64,000 bases of DNA from Undaria pinnatifida (Eukaryota; Sar; Phaeophyceae; Laminariales; Alariaceae), in NCBI GenBank assembly GCA_012845835.1, contig JABAKD010000020.1, positions 17,024,306-17,088,305 on the forward strand, written 5' to 3'. The notes beneath the pieces are model-generated. The model ran no database searches. It saw only the letters and a program-made list of their open reading frames with translations, and was not told where the DNA came from. Below are positions 1-11,641 of this stretch, one piece after another. The position numbers and the translations under genes were made by a program. Each line of letters opens with the position of its first letter. The stretch's first letter is position 1.

Positions 1-84
1 ATACGCGTCGTGTGTCGATTTAACCCAGCTGCTTTCGCAGCCCAACGCTAGCTGGCGCACCCTTCGGTTTCCATTGTAGGTATA
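1..84. repeat. Boundary repeat (BM), partial, cut by window edge
   Basis: This is the right-hand part of a ~150-bp sequence that recurs at 11642-11789, 50163-50307 and 61851-61996. It sits at the downstream (3') side of the minus-strand USP gene here, and at the 5' side of the same gene at 11.7 kb, so the USP unit is bracketed by direct copies. Confidence 0.85.
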
Positions 85-3000
85 GCGTAAGCTATGATTT
101 ATTTTGAAAAAACACCCCCACAAAAAAAAAGTGTGGGAAAAAAAAAAAAAACTGCATGAAAAATCTGGTCCAAATTATTGGTCTTTTTTTTTATAGTGGA
201 ACTAACCCTAACCCTCTAGTATATCAGCAGTTACCACTCTTACGTACATACAGTAGTGCACCCTTTGGTGACACTGTCGCTTTTATGTGCTCGTACTTCA
301 CCTACACCACTGCTGTAGCTGGGCTGTTACTATATGTTCAACCATTTTCGGGCATAAGTGGCGCAGCGGTGGGCACCAGCCTGCCGCGGCGAAGCCTTCT
401 TCGCATAATAACGAAACTTTGAAGTAGCTGCTGCTGCCGCTAGGGCTGGAAACATGTTTACATTGCGCAGTTGATAGCAATTGTATCGAGAAAGTAAAAT
501 TATGGAGCAAGCATGCCCGTAACCGTCGGTAGATGAGGGTGGATCTGTAACACCGCGGCTGCAACCCGCGACGTGCCAAGCCCGACACCGAGACTGAGAT
601 TTATGAAAAATAAGACCCCTGTATCAAGCAGGCCCACACCCGGGAAAATGTCGCCATGGAACGGAAAGGAAACACACAAACAGCAGCGTGTCATGTAGAC
701 CGAGCGGTAAGTCGTATAGACTACGATACCCTCAGAAAAAGCAAATAACTGAGGCAGCAACCTCGTCGCGACGGGCCGCCGCTGAAACCTTCGGAGGGAT
801 GTGTCGTAAGCGGAGGGCGACGTTCGCACGAGAAGGTAAGGCTGGCCGGTCCCGGGGGGTGGGACGGAACGCATCGAACCTACGTCAAAGTAAAAGAAAC
901 ACACTTAGTACTGCTGTTGTACCGTGTTGCACCAACCATAGCCTGCCAACGACACACGAACCTCTTGACCAATCCACCACGTGAAGCGTGATTCTAAGAG
1001 TCCAGCCCTAACCAGTGTGGGTCACTGCGTACGTCCGCTACAAGGATATGTGGCCCTCTCGCACGAGGCAGCCGTTCTTCTGACGTCTATTAGTAGTTTA
1101 GTGCTGCATTAGTATGGCTACCGGTGAAGCGTAGCCTGACAAAGACACACAAACCTCCATTAATAATAATCCACTCCCTGCGCGAAGGGTGATTCTACAA
1201 TGAGGTCGTCAGTACTAACCAGTTTGGACCATCATGCCCGCTACAAGAAAAATATGTGAGCCTCTCTCGTGCGAGGCAGCCATTATTATTCTTCTAACGT
1301 CCTCTCGTACCGACGAACAATCGATTTTTTCCCGAGAAGGATATCGCAGACATCCTTGCGCCTGCATTGCCACCGTTGGAAATGGGGTGCCTCCTCTCGC
1401 TGCTGTATGCCGACAAACCTAACTACCACGTAGACGAACACCGCGCCACCAAGAGCACCACGGAAGAAAATAAAATGCCAAGCAAACCGACCGAGTGGAC
1501 TACGGATAGCACCCTGGCCAAAAAGAAAACAAAAAATTGAAAGAAAACGAAAAAAGCGAATAGATTGCAACAAATAAATGTACGACTTCTGATTAAGCAC
1601 GGGGCTTTTTCCTATACCAACAACGCTATCCTGCAACAACAAAAAAAACGAAGAAGGGCGCGGGGGAGAAAGATCCCATCAAGATACATCTCGGCGAGGT
1701 GCAACGCACATACAGCAGCTGCACTGTGCACACCAGCCTGGAGTTTTAGTTCCGGCACGGAGCAGCGCGCATATCATACAACAGCTGCACAGCGCACACC
1801 AGGAAGAACTTTAGCTTAGCCAAGCATTCTGTAATCGCAGCTGTTACGGTGCTCTCGTGTGGCATTCAGCCTGCTTCTCAAGCAGCGCCAGCCTCCAACA
1901 GGAACATCACAAAGGAGTGGAGGCCTTAAACAGGTCCCGAAAACGGCAGACATTCCGTCCAGGTACAGTGCAATGCATGTACACTAGGCACGCCAACCTG
2001 GGACTAACAACCCTGCACGACGACTGCCCCAACACCCGACCCCCCCCCCCCCCGCTCGCTCCCTCCCCCCTAAACCCAACACGCGACATGCTCCTCACCC
2101 TGGCACGGTATAACGCACGTACAGTGCGCACACTAGCCCGGACGAGAAGACACACCGTTTTAGGCCAATCCGTTCAGCACAGAGCCAACGCTGCGCGACG
2201 TACTCGAGCTAGTCCTCCAAACGTGCCTGTGAAAATTGCTCAAGCGACACCCAATCTACACCGCGCCCACTCTGGATGATTCCACACATCCTTTCTCTTT
2301 CTGCTGAATCATACCCTTGTACCATGTCGACCTGTGAATGAAGGGCTTGCAAGGAAGCCAAGACCGATGACCACGACTTCCGAGAGGGAGACCATAACGT
2401 TTGGGAGATGGTACTCTTGTACGTACCAGTACATGATGTAGGTAAGCACGAGTACGATATTCAAACATAACAACTAAATATCATTAACTCCCTGTATTGT
2501 AACAATCTATGATAGCCCGTGGTCGCAAAAAAACGGCTGAAGGAGCCTGCTACGGGTATAGACTATAGGAACAGTAGTACAGGTATGAAGGTAGTACGGG
2601 TGTACAGATAGGTTGGAGGAAAACGCCGAAAAATAGAACTGATGCGGGGTCCGAAAATATCGGCACCTATTAATAGTTCTGCGGTATTTCCTGCAAGAAC
2701 CAAGAAACGAGGGCGTGCCATACACACGTACTACATCGCCCATGCTATAGCCAGCCGAAAACGATGCTCTTGTCTGCGCTGCTACTGCTACTATTGCTAC
2801 TGCTTGCTTCTAACTACTGCGTAGTGCTTTCGGTATCCAACGCCGTACATGCTGGACACGACTACAGCTACGAGTACACCGCCCAGCGTACTGCCTGCAC
2901 CTTGTTTGCTGCTGCTCTTCTCACATGAACTATCATCGCCACAATCAAGTCCGTGGCCACAGAACGGGCTCCAATCACTCTGGAGTGACCTCGGGAAAAA

Positions 3001-3310
3001 AAAAGACGAACCAAGCTGATATGCCAATCAGAGTGAGAAGCAAGTAGTACATCAGCCAAGACGTGAAAGTCATAAATCAGCGTACGTACGTATCAGGCCC
3101 ATACTGGTAATACTTTTTCAGACTCAAAACTGAAACCGAAGGCACCGTTTACCAACAAGAGAACAACTATTAATGATGAATGATTCAAACGACAAAAAGA
3201 GAAACGAAAAGAAAAGAAAATGGAAAGGAGGACACACTAGAATATCGACTACCTGGCGTTGGGCAACACCAACATTTCCACTCCAGTACCTCACGAGCGA
3301 CACAGAGAGG
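85..3310. other. No gene seen; degenerate tandem duplication
   Basis: Open frames in this stretch are short and lack recognisable motifs. A diverged tandem duplication of roughly 190-200 bp is visible: 932-1100 resembles 1117-1320, sharing the order of a Tyr/Pro-rich-looking block, a CGCTACAAG-like core and a GAGGCAGCC core. Short purine and pyrimidine runs are frequent. The region lies just downstream of the minus-strand USP stop codon and may hold its 3' untranslated sequence. Confidence 0.5.
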
Positions 3311-3504
3311 TCAGACGCGGCGAGCATACGACATGATGTAGGCCTTTTCGGTTACAACCGCGCCGCATTCAACGGTCGTGACGTTGGCGTCATCGTAGAG
3401 ACGCCAGGTTTGGTCTCCCGTCCGGACATACGTAACGTAATGTCCACTCCGTGTGCTGTTAGTGGTGTGATGAACCACCCCGGTCAAGTCGTACATCTGT
3501 GCGC
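3311..3504 (-). CDS. USP terminal exon with His box
   Basis: The acceptor CTGCACCAG precedes AQMYDLTGVVHHTTN. SGHYVTYVR then carries the catalytic His (codon 3440-3442), WRLYDDANVT the conserved Asp pair, and AYIMSYARRV the domain end, followed by TGA. The intron before it is 366 bp. The protein stops right after the catalytic domain. In copy 2 a one-base deletion at 53566 creates an in-frame stop before the final strand. Confidence 0.85.
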
Positions 3505-6500
3505 CTGGTGCAGAGTACAGTAGGTCGACGGGCACGGGGGGTCATTGGACAATGCAGCATTTACTCGCAAGCCATGGGTGGGCACCATGGTCAATAGAGA
3601 GGCCATAGGACAAGGAACACAACACACCGCTGCAACAAACCCGTTGCGCAGCATAGATTGTAGACCTTAAGCGCTCTCGTGAAATTGTCTTGTTGACCCC
3701 TGGCAGCATCCAGGGGAGTCCCTGACCGATCCCCCTAAGGTAGAATGAAACTATAAAAAACGGGTCAGCCGACGTATCACGCAGCCTGCATAGTTGAGTA
3801 CTGACCACTCAACCGGTCGAACTCATAGATCACGCATTCGAAATAGTTATACCAAATCTCGTCGTCTAACCTGGCTTGTCCGAGAATTCCCCCATGTCCA
3901 TCTCCAGGGGGATGTCTACGTGGTGGGTGAACTTGATGTTTTTGCCCCTGCGGACGACAGCGACGAGAAAGTGAACCGTGTACAAGAGGGCGGCTCATAA
4001 CAGTGACGGCGGGCGGTTCCGCCATGGCCTTCTACTGTTCGAGGTCCGAAAAAAACGTTACAAGGATAAAAGTAGCAAGTGTGCCGTATCAGCAGTACGC
4101 GGCTGGTAGCTGGAATGCGACGGCCTGGATAGAAGGTCGCCCTACGCATTCTGCCACTTGCAAAATGCAATGCAAATGTTATTCTAAAAATGAAAATACA
4201 CTCCCACTTGCAAAATGCAATGCGAATGTTATTCTAAAAATAAAAATACACTCCAGCTGTGAGATCGAAGATTTTGTCGACACTCATCTTTGCAAGCTGT
4301 GTGTGATACTCCGATCGCGCGTATTACGGGTTGTGTGTCCTCATTAAGGATATAGGTCGGCGACTCCCCTTGCAACTACAGTCTAGCTATCAGGGTCAAC
4401 AGGGTGATGTTAGTCAGTCTGTGCGCGGGAACTATATAACCCGTTTTTGAGGGGGACAAAATCTGACAGCTGTGGAACGAAATGCATCAGTTTATCAAGT
4501 GAATCCTGTGAGTTGCATAACCGGTGAGGGGAGGGCGGAGTTTTAAGGACGTGGGGGCCTGGGTTTAATCCAGAGGGAGCGGGGGGGGGCAGCTCAACCT
4601 GTGCGTGGAAACTATAAATCCTTTAAGGGGATAAGTCTGACGGTTATGGAACCAATGCACCAGTTTATTATGGGGGGCGGAGGGACGGGTGGGGCTGCTC
4701 AATCTGTGCGTGGAAACTATAAACCCTTTAAGGGGATAAATCCGACGGTTTTGGAAAGAATGCACCAGTTTGTCATGTACTTCCTCTGTACCATAAGTCT
4801 AGTCCGTTATGTGCGTGTAGTAGTAAAGACACTTACACGTTGACGTTTAGTCTTTGGCCGGATGCGTTAGAAAGGCAAGACACATGCAAAGCTGACTAAA
4901 AAAAAAAAAATGAAGACCGTGTTATACACTAAAGTTTGATCAAAATATGCCCATTTTGGCCTGTTTTGAGATTTTTTTCGAGAACGGTTTTGAGATTGTT
5001 TTAAGAATATTTTTACAATTCGTGGGATAAGTCGTGATTACCTTGCAATATTTCGTTGGGAGCGTTGGAGAAGGTGGTGAAATACTTCGAAGTACGACAA
5101 GGAGGCTTTCGAGAGGGCTCACGCCTGGATGGCATCGAGTCCCAGCGACGACGCGGACGACTAGTTGGCATTTTCCCCCCCGACACCAACAGACGCTTTT
5201 TCTCCCCGCAAGAGTCTTGGTTTTAGTGTGGGCCCCCCAAGTGTCTTGGTTTTAGTGGGGAACCCCCAAGTGTCTTATTTTCAGCGTGGGTTCACTATTA
5301 TACTGCTTTGAATACAGGGGGACGCGACGTGGGTCGTTGAGTAGAGGGGGGGGGGATTCGGGCCCTACTCTGTTGTTTTTTTGCCCCGCAAGTGTCTTGG
5401 TTTTAGTGTGGGATCCCCAAGTGTCTTGGTTTTAGTGTGGACCCCAAAGTGTCTTGAATTTATTGTGTGGGTCACTATCAATATGGTTTTAGTATAGGGG
5501 ATGTATTGTGAATGGTTGAGTCTAGGCGGGGTTAGCTTTAGGGTTGGGGATAATTCTTGGGTTTTGGGAGGGGGGTTACGCTTAGTGCCCTACGTACCCC
5601 ACCCCCCGGAAATGGGCAAAATATGGCCGTTCTTCGGCCGACTCAAAGTTTTACGGCCGTTCAGTCGCATGGTTTAAGCACCAGCTTTAAATAAAGAAAA
5701 CTTTTCTTGCTCAAAAAACGCCGCAGAATTCAACAAAAAAAACGAAAAACAGATCGGACACCGTTAAGGTGGCGTATAAACCTAACGGACCAGACTTATG
5801 ATACAGAGGAAGTATATCCTGTAAGTCGTATAACCAGTGAGGAGAGGGCGGAGCGTTCGAGGGAATGGGGGTGGGGGTGGGTGGGGGGAGAGGGGGGGGG
5901 GGCGAAAGGGTTTTTAAACAACATACGGAGTATTTAGGTCGCATAGATGTAGGGATTTGCTATACGCGTGGTTCTAGGTCTAGGCGATGGTGCTGGTGGT
6001 GGGGAAGGAGGGGGCGTTGGCGGCGTTGGGGGGGGGTTGAATTGCAACAGCGGCATGGATGTCTCTATTAATAGCAAGATAATGAGGTGATATCAAGTGC
6101 GTGGAAGTGTTGAGTACTCTGGCAGATTTCGATGTTAGGTGGGGCGTTTGAGCAAGAGGGAGCGGGAAAAACGAACAAACAAAGGGGGTGGGGGGGTAAA
6201 GGGTTTTCAAGAGGTTTAGGTCACATATTATAATGTAAAAATACACTCCAGCTGTGTGATCAAAGATTTGGTCGAAACTCATCTTTGCAAGCTTGTGTGT
6301 GACACTCCGATCGCGCGTATTACGCAAATATGTAGGGGCTTGCTATACGCGTGGTGCTAGGATCGTGCGGGTGGTGGGGAAGAAGGGGGTGTTGGGGGCG
6401 GGGGGGGGGGGGAATGAATTAAAGCTACGTCATGGATGGCTAGAAAGATAATGACTTGATATCAATTGCGCAGGAGTGTTTATTACTCTGGCCGATTTCG

Positions 6501-9500
6501 ATTGTAGTTATTATGTTACTATTGACTCCTCGACGCAAACGCTGACCCCTTTCCTTCGAACATGAAAAATAGACAACGCTCCATCAAACCCCTACCTGTA
6601 GTCGCAGAAACTGAAACTATTCATAAGCAGTAACCACCAAAAACCAAGATGGCATTGAACGTACAAGATATGCACGTGGTGAAAGAGCACGACGTTTGCA
6701 TTTACATAAATAGATTCTTCAGGCAACTGAACGATCAGGCAACCATTGGCAAATAGAATCAAAAAGGTTTCCTTCGCTCATGTATGTTAAACCTTGCGCA
6801 CTATCACCGACGCCTGTGCCCAAACGTCGAATGGCTGTCGGCTTGTGTCTAGTTATCTTATCGGTATCGTCCCCACGCACGGGCAAAGCCAGCACTCTAC
6901 ACCTCTCCACCGACAGACAAGGCATGTACGCCACTTCGTGCAAGCGAGTTCAAATTATTTTCACATCGCACTACTTCAACGGGGTGGCATCGTTTCAAAC
7001 ATATGCCCATGCCACCGCTCAGCTGGTAGCGCATAACCGAACACAGATCTTGAGCCTCGCGTGCAAGACCTTGCACTGGTATTGGCGACAGCGACCATAG
7101 CGCGACAACTGCCGCATTCGTACATACATCGAAACGACCGCCTGCACTACCGGGGTTTGTGCCTGGACCTCACGGCATTACGGTAGCATTCCTTGCCCTG
7201 TCCATCGCTCACCCTTGGAAGGCGGATCTCCCAAGCTTGAGGTAAAGTTGGTCTGGGAGCTTGGTGATAGTCTCCCAGCGTGCCCTGCTGTGGGGGCCCT
7301 CCTGAGGTCAGCGTGAGTGAACAAGTCGCACATGCGGACACGTTCATTGTGGACGCGTTGAGTACGTAGTACGTAGTCCTGCTTGGGAATGGGGCATTTC
7401 GAGGTCCGGCACCTTCGCACGATATGTATGGGGTGACCTTCCGTCCGGAAACAGACGCTGGGGAAAACAAGGACAGACTTCTACGGTTGCAGTAGACAAC
7501 CAGGGTCCTTGGCGGTTGCCGTGCCTCCTCCGCTGACCCTGGGCCCGTTGAGAAGCGAGAAGCGCCACCCACACGCATTTTTCTTTCGCGCGCACAGCTT
7601 ACATCGTGTTGCTATCGCGTATGGAGTTGAGCTGGCAGGACAACGACCCGATCAACTCCCGAACAGTTTCGTGCGCTTAAACCAGTTTTCGGTTCGTATT
7701 GAGTCATTCACTTCGCCTTTTGTCTCTCCGCGAACGGCCCGAACGGCAGTCTACAACATAGTATCACGTTACACGTTGAGCCTAAGAGCTTAGCCGTGGG
7801 TGCACCGCGGTAATACCTTGTCAGAATTCTGGCAGTCGGTGCAGGTCCCCAATGGCTCGCCCGTCTTGAATACCTTGCAATGGAGGAATCAGCGCGGAGC
7901 GAGGGCAAGTGTAAATCTATCACGCAAAAGGAAACACGCTCTAACGCAGAGAGGTCTGAATAGCCGCTGCAAGCCGGGCCCATCGCCACCGCTAACGCCA
8001 CAACCGTCTGCATCAGTGTGGAAAAGTCGTGGCATAACCATGCGATGCTGTAACAACTCCAGTATTATTTGATCACACATCGGGGTCTCTTGTAAATAAG
8101 TAAGCGAGATCGGCACTGCTGTGCCGAACTATTGCGCCGAAGTAAACACTAATTGTTCTTTCCTCTGCACGATATAGTCTACAGCCGGTCCGTAATCATG
8201 CCGCACCTTTCGTAGAAGCCCGGTACGCTAGGCGCCGACGCTCCTCCTCCTCCTCCTGCTCCAACACCGCCGCCGCCGCCACCACCACCACTTCCACCAC
8301 CTGCCCCAGGACCCCCACCTCCTGTTCCTGCTTCTCCTCCACCTATTCTTCCTGCTCCTCCTCCTCCTCCTTCTCGTCCAGCACCATCATTACGTTCTTC
8401 ACCAAGCGGCTGCATGGGCAACTCCAGGATCTTGAAAGGCTCGGGAGCAAGTTGGCGCTTCTGTCCTCGACACACATAAAAACAATTCACAAGGTCGGTA
8501 GCCGTTAATCGACTATGCCAGCGACAAGATGCATACGATAGTGTCGCGCGGTGTTGGCAGATCATAATGTCTGCATGTCTGCAACGACTGGTCGGATGGT
8601 GCGTGTGCACGACGACGGACTTCGCTGCGATTTAGTATCCGCCCACCCATTTGAAACGTCGGCCCACGCTATTTATAGCAGGCGCATGGAAGCATGGACA
8701 ACAATACGTCTATGACAGGGCCATGTCACGAGGTCACCCTACATACATATACACTACCGGGCGGGTGGTGCCATCCCCCACCCCCCGAATGGTTTTTAGC
8801 CCTGGCCTGCACATCCTATCCGATGGTGCCTTACTCTCTTTGCAGCCCGTCCCTTTCCAATCCCAATGCTAAGCAGTTAAAAATTGTAAGCGCTGTCCGG
8901 GGTCCGAGTACAAAAACCATTGCTGGTGTAGAGTTGACGCCAACAACAACGATTTATCACCACATGGTGAGCGATGGAGTGATAGTCATAATACACGGCA
9001 TGTCACCCACTCACCATGCCGCGGTCACACTGGAAATACGGCGTCCTCTCCCCCGTCAACCGCTGCAAGCACAGACTGCAGAGTGGCCGACCTGCCAAAC
9101 AAGGGCAGGGCTCGCGTAAGTTAGCGACAGAAAGGAGAGCAATCGACTGTTTCCTTCGAGGCCAACGGCGTTTGCACGCGCTAAGATCTGGCATAAGAAA
9201 TTTCGCTTGCATTGGATCTTAAGCCAGGCACAGCTGAACGGTCTGGTCTGCGTGTGGTCGGGGCCTCCTTGGGCCATCTATGCTCATGCTGCAGACGGGG
9301 GAAGCAGAAGCATCCGCTGGCTTCGGGACCCCTTGCAGCGCGACAAGCTGGAGCGGTACCGTTCGTTTCGTTCACCTTAGACGTCGTGGCGCATTCCACA
9401 AGACCGTCCAACAACGCCCCCATGACTTCCGAGGCGTCAAGTTGCCGAGAGCGTTGAGACTGTTTTTAATGGGCATTCGCGGGAAGGACAAAGACGCTGG

Positions 9501-11490
9501 TTTGCGGTCCGTTCATGCATGACCAACAGTACTATGGATCTTGCACTACTGCTATCGTAGTTCCAGGGGAATTTTCATTCCCGCAAGTTTACAAGCGAGA
9601 CGCCCGAGATGGCTACACGTTGCGACACCTACCCGAAAACTACGAAAAAAAATATGTTGCCATGTGAGACTGGCGCATGTCTCTGTATGCACGCCTTTCA
9701 CCCTTTTCATGAACTTAAAGGACAAAATACAAACTTATCTACAAACACGCAACTCCAGCACACGACACGTTCAGCTCTGCGCCCATGCCAAGGTTGCGGA
9801 CATGAACAAACCCTAACCGTGCAGCTATAGTAGGTAGCAGAGTGTCAAGCTCGCGCAGGCCACATACCGTCTAGCACAAAACAAACGAAGTGTCTGGCCT
9901 TACCCCGTCCACGGCCTTCAGGTCGTTCTTGACAAAACCCGGAGGGAAGTTGCTCGCTCCTGTACCTCCTTTCTTGTCCAAGTTCTGACCGCAGCAGACC
10001 CACCGACAAGCATCGTAAACAGCACACATCGCTCGAGGGTTGGTGATTGCTGAGGCACCATGAATGTGCCCATCGCGTCAGTTCGGCATCCACAAGGGCA
10101 TTCACGCAATTCTCCACTCTCACATGCATCCCTGCAACAGAGTGTGCGACGCACCGAGGTTTCCTGCCTTCCTACAGTACACTCGTTCGTACCACTGTCG
10201 ACCGGGCGGCAGCAGGGACACAAAATAGGTGTCCGGTGGAGAAGGGTCAAGGCTATGAATGGGAAGACTATAACGGGAGCACCGACCGGTAACCGCTCTC
10301 AACGTTGCCCAAACCTGCCAACACACAGCCGTGAGAGCTTGTTTTTCAAGACTAGGCAGCTTCTAAGTACTGCAAAGGCACAAATTGTACCTGGAAAACC
10401 GCCCCCAACTTCGAGTTCAGCGTCGGGCGGGGCGGCTCCTGCTTTCCTCCCTTGTGGCGACCTGGATAGAGTCGGCAGATACAATCACAGGGAAGGGAAA
10501 GGGGCACGGTCAAATTGGCATGCATGAGAAAAAAAATCAGGTATGCGCGGAAGCAGCATGCTATCATGACCACCACGTTCTACTCGATATGTCAGCGTGA
10601 CTTGGGTAACGATAGTCTAATGAGATCGGGAAGCACGGCAAGACCTTACGTACGCGCAAAGCACCCCGTTCGCGCACACTACCCCACAAGGGAGGATTTA
10701 TTTCCAGGCTCTAGCGCGCTGCCTGCATCGCTAACAGTATAGGTCATACTCGAGCTCGCTTCCGACCCAATGTACACGATGGCTCCCAGCACGATAGGCA
10801 GAATAACATCGACCACGCCCCTGTTCACTACTAATAAAGGGCAGCGCGGGCCTTGCTTTGCCGCTATCGAAACCGCACGCAGCACGATGTCGGCACAAGA
10901 ACCTACGACAACGGAGGTATCACGCCAGCACCTTTGCCCGGGCGCTTCCGGTTGGCAAGTTGGTCCAGCGTTTTTCGTCTTTGACACTCGCATGCCATGA
11001 GGAACTCCCTCAAGACAGGCCAATGTCGCAACAGCTGCACGATCGCATTGCGGGCGCACATGTTGCCCTCATTCTTGAGGCCCCTGCCATGCACAGACAC
11101 AAAAACACAGAGAGGAAAACCCGAAAACAGTCATATGAGCCAAGCTCTCGTAGATACCGCAAGAGGATATAAACAGTACGGTGGGAGTATACACCCGATC
11201 ATGCTCAAACGGTACACGACGATTCTCCGCGACATTGCCACTCCGAACCAAGTATCTACCAGGTAATAGTTAGAGCGATTTACAAACCCCGATCGTACCT
11301 CAGTATGGCTAACTCTACAGCGAGGGGAACGCCACCACCAAATGTTTCGGCCGCCACTCACCATGCAACAAGCAGGGTCTCCGGCGCCGTCCAACCACTT
11401 CCGTTCTGTAGAGGGGGGGCAGAAACAAGGCGGTGCAAGGCTAGGGTTGGTGCCGCTGGTGCTAGGTTGATCCCGCTGATGCTGCTGCAG
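3311..11490 (-). CDS. Ubiquitin-specific protease (peptidase C19), multi-exon, copy 1
   Basis: This is a deubiquitinating cysteine protease of the USP family, expected to cleave ubiquitin from substrates. All main boxes occur in the right order on the minus strand: Cys box GLKNEGNMCARNAIVQLL (11030-11083), QDA box QLDASEVMGALLDGL (9400-9444), first CxxC with CSLC (9015-9091), F..L.LP with EPFKILELPMQPL (8207-8460), second CxxC with CTDCQNSDK (7817-7873), an HVDIPLEM block (3871-3947), and the His box with SGHYVTYVR and WRLYDDANVT (3311-3504, ending in a stop). Splice phase agrees for 11362 to 11083, for 9330 to 9091, for 9015 to 8460 and for 3871 to 3504. The joins between 10932 and 9459 and between 7817 and 3947 are unresolved, so exons are missing from this model. 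The 5' end is not defined. Introns contain repeats (4.1-6.5 kb). Confidence 0.8.
3871..3947 (-). CDS. USP exon with HVDIPLEM block
   Basis: This 77-bp exon is bounded by a TTTCTC...CCGCAG acceptor and a GTTAGA donor. It reads GKNIKFTHHVDIPLEMDM, the family block that follows the LKRF motif (K....+.V.FP..LD). It leaves one base that joins the next exon in frame. In copy 2 a 2-bp deletion near 54096 shifts this exon out of frame. Confidence 0.75.
4160..4790. repeat. Block Y repeat plus three ~100-bp tandem units (in USP intron)
   Basis: Two adjacent copies of a ~60-bp unit (4160 and 4205) lead into a block that recurs at 37190-37435, in part at 6235-6320, and weakly at 38140-38215. It is followed by three similar units at 4411-4492, 4596-4676 and 4698-4780. 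Each has a GTGGAAACTATAAA-like core, a GGGGATAA core and a GCACCAGTTT core. No coding potential is seen. Confidence 0.7.
5205..5470. repeat. ~30-bp minisatellite, six units
   Basis: Units share the core AAGTGTCTTGGTTTTAGTG with a variable CCCC-rich spacer. There are three near 5208-5290 and three near 5389-5470, separated by a G-run. The same array is at about 55415-55680. Confidence 0.75.
5955..6510. repeat. Duplicated G-rich segment (~170 bp, two copies)
   Basis: 5955-6120 and 6335-6500 share a TATACGCGTGGT core, a GGTGGTGGGGAAG run, a poly-G run, and a tail ending in TCTGGC.GATTTCGAT. Poly-G runs here could form G-quadruplexes. The segment lies in the large unresolved part of the USP gene. 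Confidence 0.6.
7817..7873 (-). CDS. USP exon with second CxxC finger motif
   Basis: This short segment follows a pyrimidine-rich tract ending GCAAG and precedes GTATTA. It reads KTGEPLGTCTDCQNSDK, closely resembling the second half of the USP zinc finger (CxxC followed by an Asn/Lys-rich stretch). The splice to the previous mapped exon does not keep phase, so a small exon between them is probably missing from my model. The same bases are present in copy 2 around 58015-58075. Confidence 0.5.
8207..8460 (-). CDS. USP exon with F..L.LP block and polyglycine insert
   Basis: The acceptor GGACAG precedes KRQLAPEPFKILELPM, matching the USP region after the first CxxC (F..L.LP). It is followed by a long, almost pure Gly tract encoded by GGN repeats at about 8240-8390, then SAPSVPGFYE and a GT donor. 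A polyglycine insertion inside the catalytic domain's finger region is unusual and length-variable: copy 2 (58430-58670) differs by several indels. Phase agrees with the preceding exon. Confidence 0.55.
9015..9091 (-). CDS. USP exon with first CxxC finger motif
   Basis: This 77-bp exon lies between an acceptor (TTTGGCAG) and a perfect GTGAGT donor. It reads RPLCSLCLQRL and then FQCDRGM, giving the CxxC expected in the first half of a USP zinc-finger insert. The phase matches both neighbours. Copy 2 has a one-base deletion here (GAGTGCC versus GAGTGGCC), within a stretch of doubtful sequence quality. Confidence 0.65.
9330..9459 (-). CDS. USP exon with QDA box
   Basis: This 130-bp exon begins after an acceptor (AAACAG) and reads SQRSRQLDASEVMGALLD, aligning with the USP QQDAxEFLxxLLDxL box that follows the Cys box in the thumb. 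It ends at a GT that leaves one base, which joins the two-base start of the exon at 9091 in frame. Copy 2 keeps the same residues here; the one visible change within the box (Ala codon) is synonymous. Confidence 0.7.
10932..11083 (-). CDS. USP exon with catalytic Cys box
   Basis: The exon starts after a pyrimidine-rich acceptor ending GGCAG. It reads GLKNEGNMCARNAIVQLL and then RHWPVLREFL, matching the family pattern GLxNxGNTCxxNxxxQ. The nucleophile Cys codon is at 11056-11058 and the oxyanion-hole Asn precedes it. The canonical Thr-Cys-Tyr is Met-Cys-Ala here, a mild divergence. The 3' boundary is ambiguous: donors at 10932 (AAAG then GTGCTG) or about 10907 (GTAGGT). The reading frame stays open to a stop at 10903. 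Confidence 0.78.
11362..11490 (-). CDS. USP exon upstream of the Cys box
   Basis: This 129-bp open segment has a pyrimidine-rich acceptor ending in CTAG before 11490 and a canonical GTGAGT donor after 11362. Read in the frame that leaves two bases at the donor, it joins the single leading G of the next exon to give ...LLVAW-GLKNEG, directly continuing into the Cys box. The Pro/Ala/Leu-rich residues are linker-like. The same exon is present in copy 2 (61567-61695). Confidence 0.6.
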
Positions 11491-11641
11491 CTAGAAGGCA
11501 AATGGACCGATGATAAGGAGGACCTGTAGCCCCGGCGATGATTGAACCGTCGCTACCTACCGGCGGCTCCCCTTGCCCATGCCTTACTTCCTGCCAAATA
11601 GTTCCAACGGTGGGATTCTCCGCAGAACAAGTTTTTTTTTT

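Noticed and set aside
200-222. Telomere-like CCCTAA repeats
   Set aside because: Only two units (also single cases near 9810 and 49190). Too few for a telomere or interstitial array.
500-984. Overlapping frames on both strands, present in both duplication copies
   Set aside because: Preservation follows from near-identity of the copies, and a 3-4 base indel near 50820 alters the minus frame. No domain seen.
9845-10330. USP exon around CPCGC / VNALVDAEL
   Set aside because: Copies 1 and 2 differ by several one-base indels that change the frame, and the stretch is in the doubtful-quality zone, so no exon model could be chosen.
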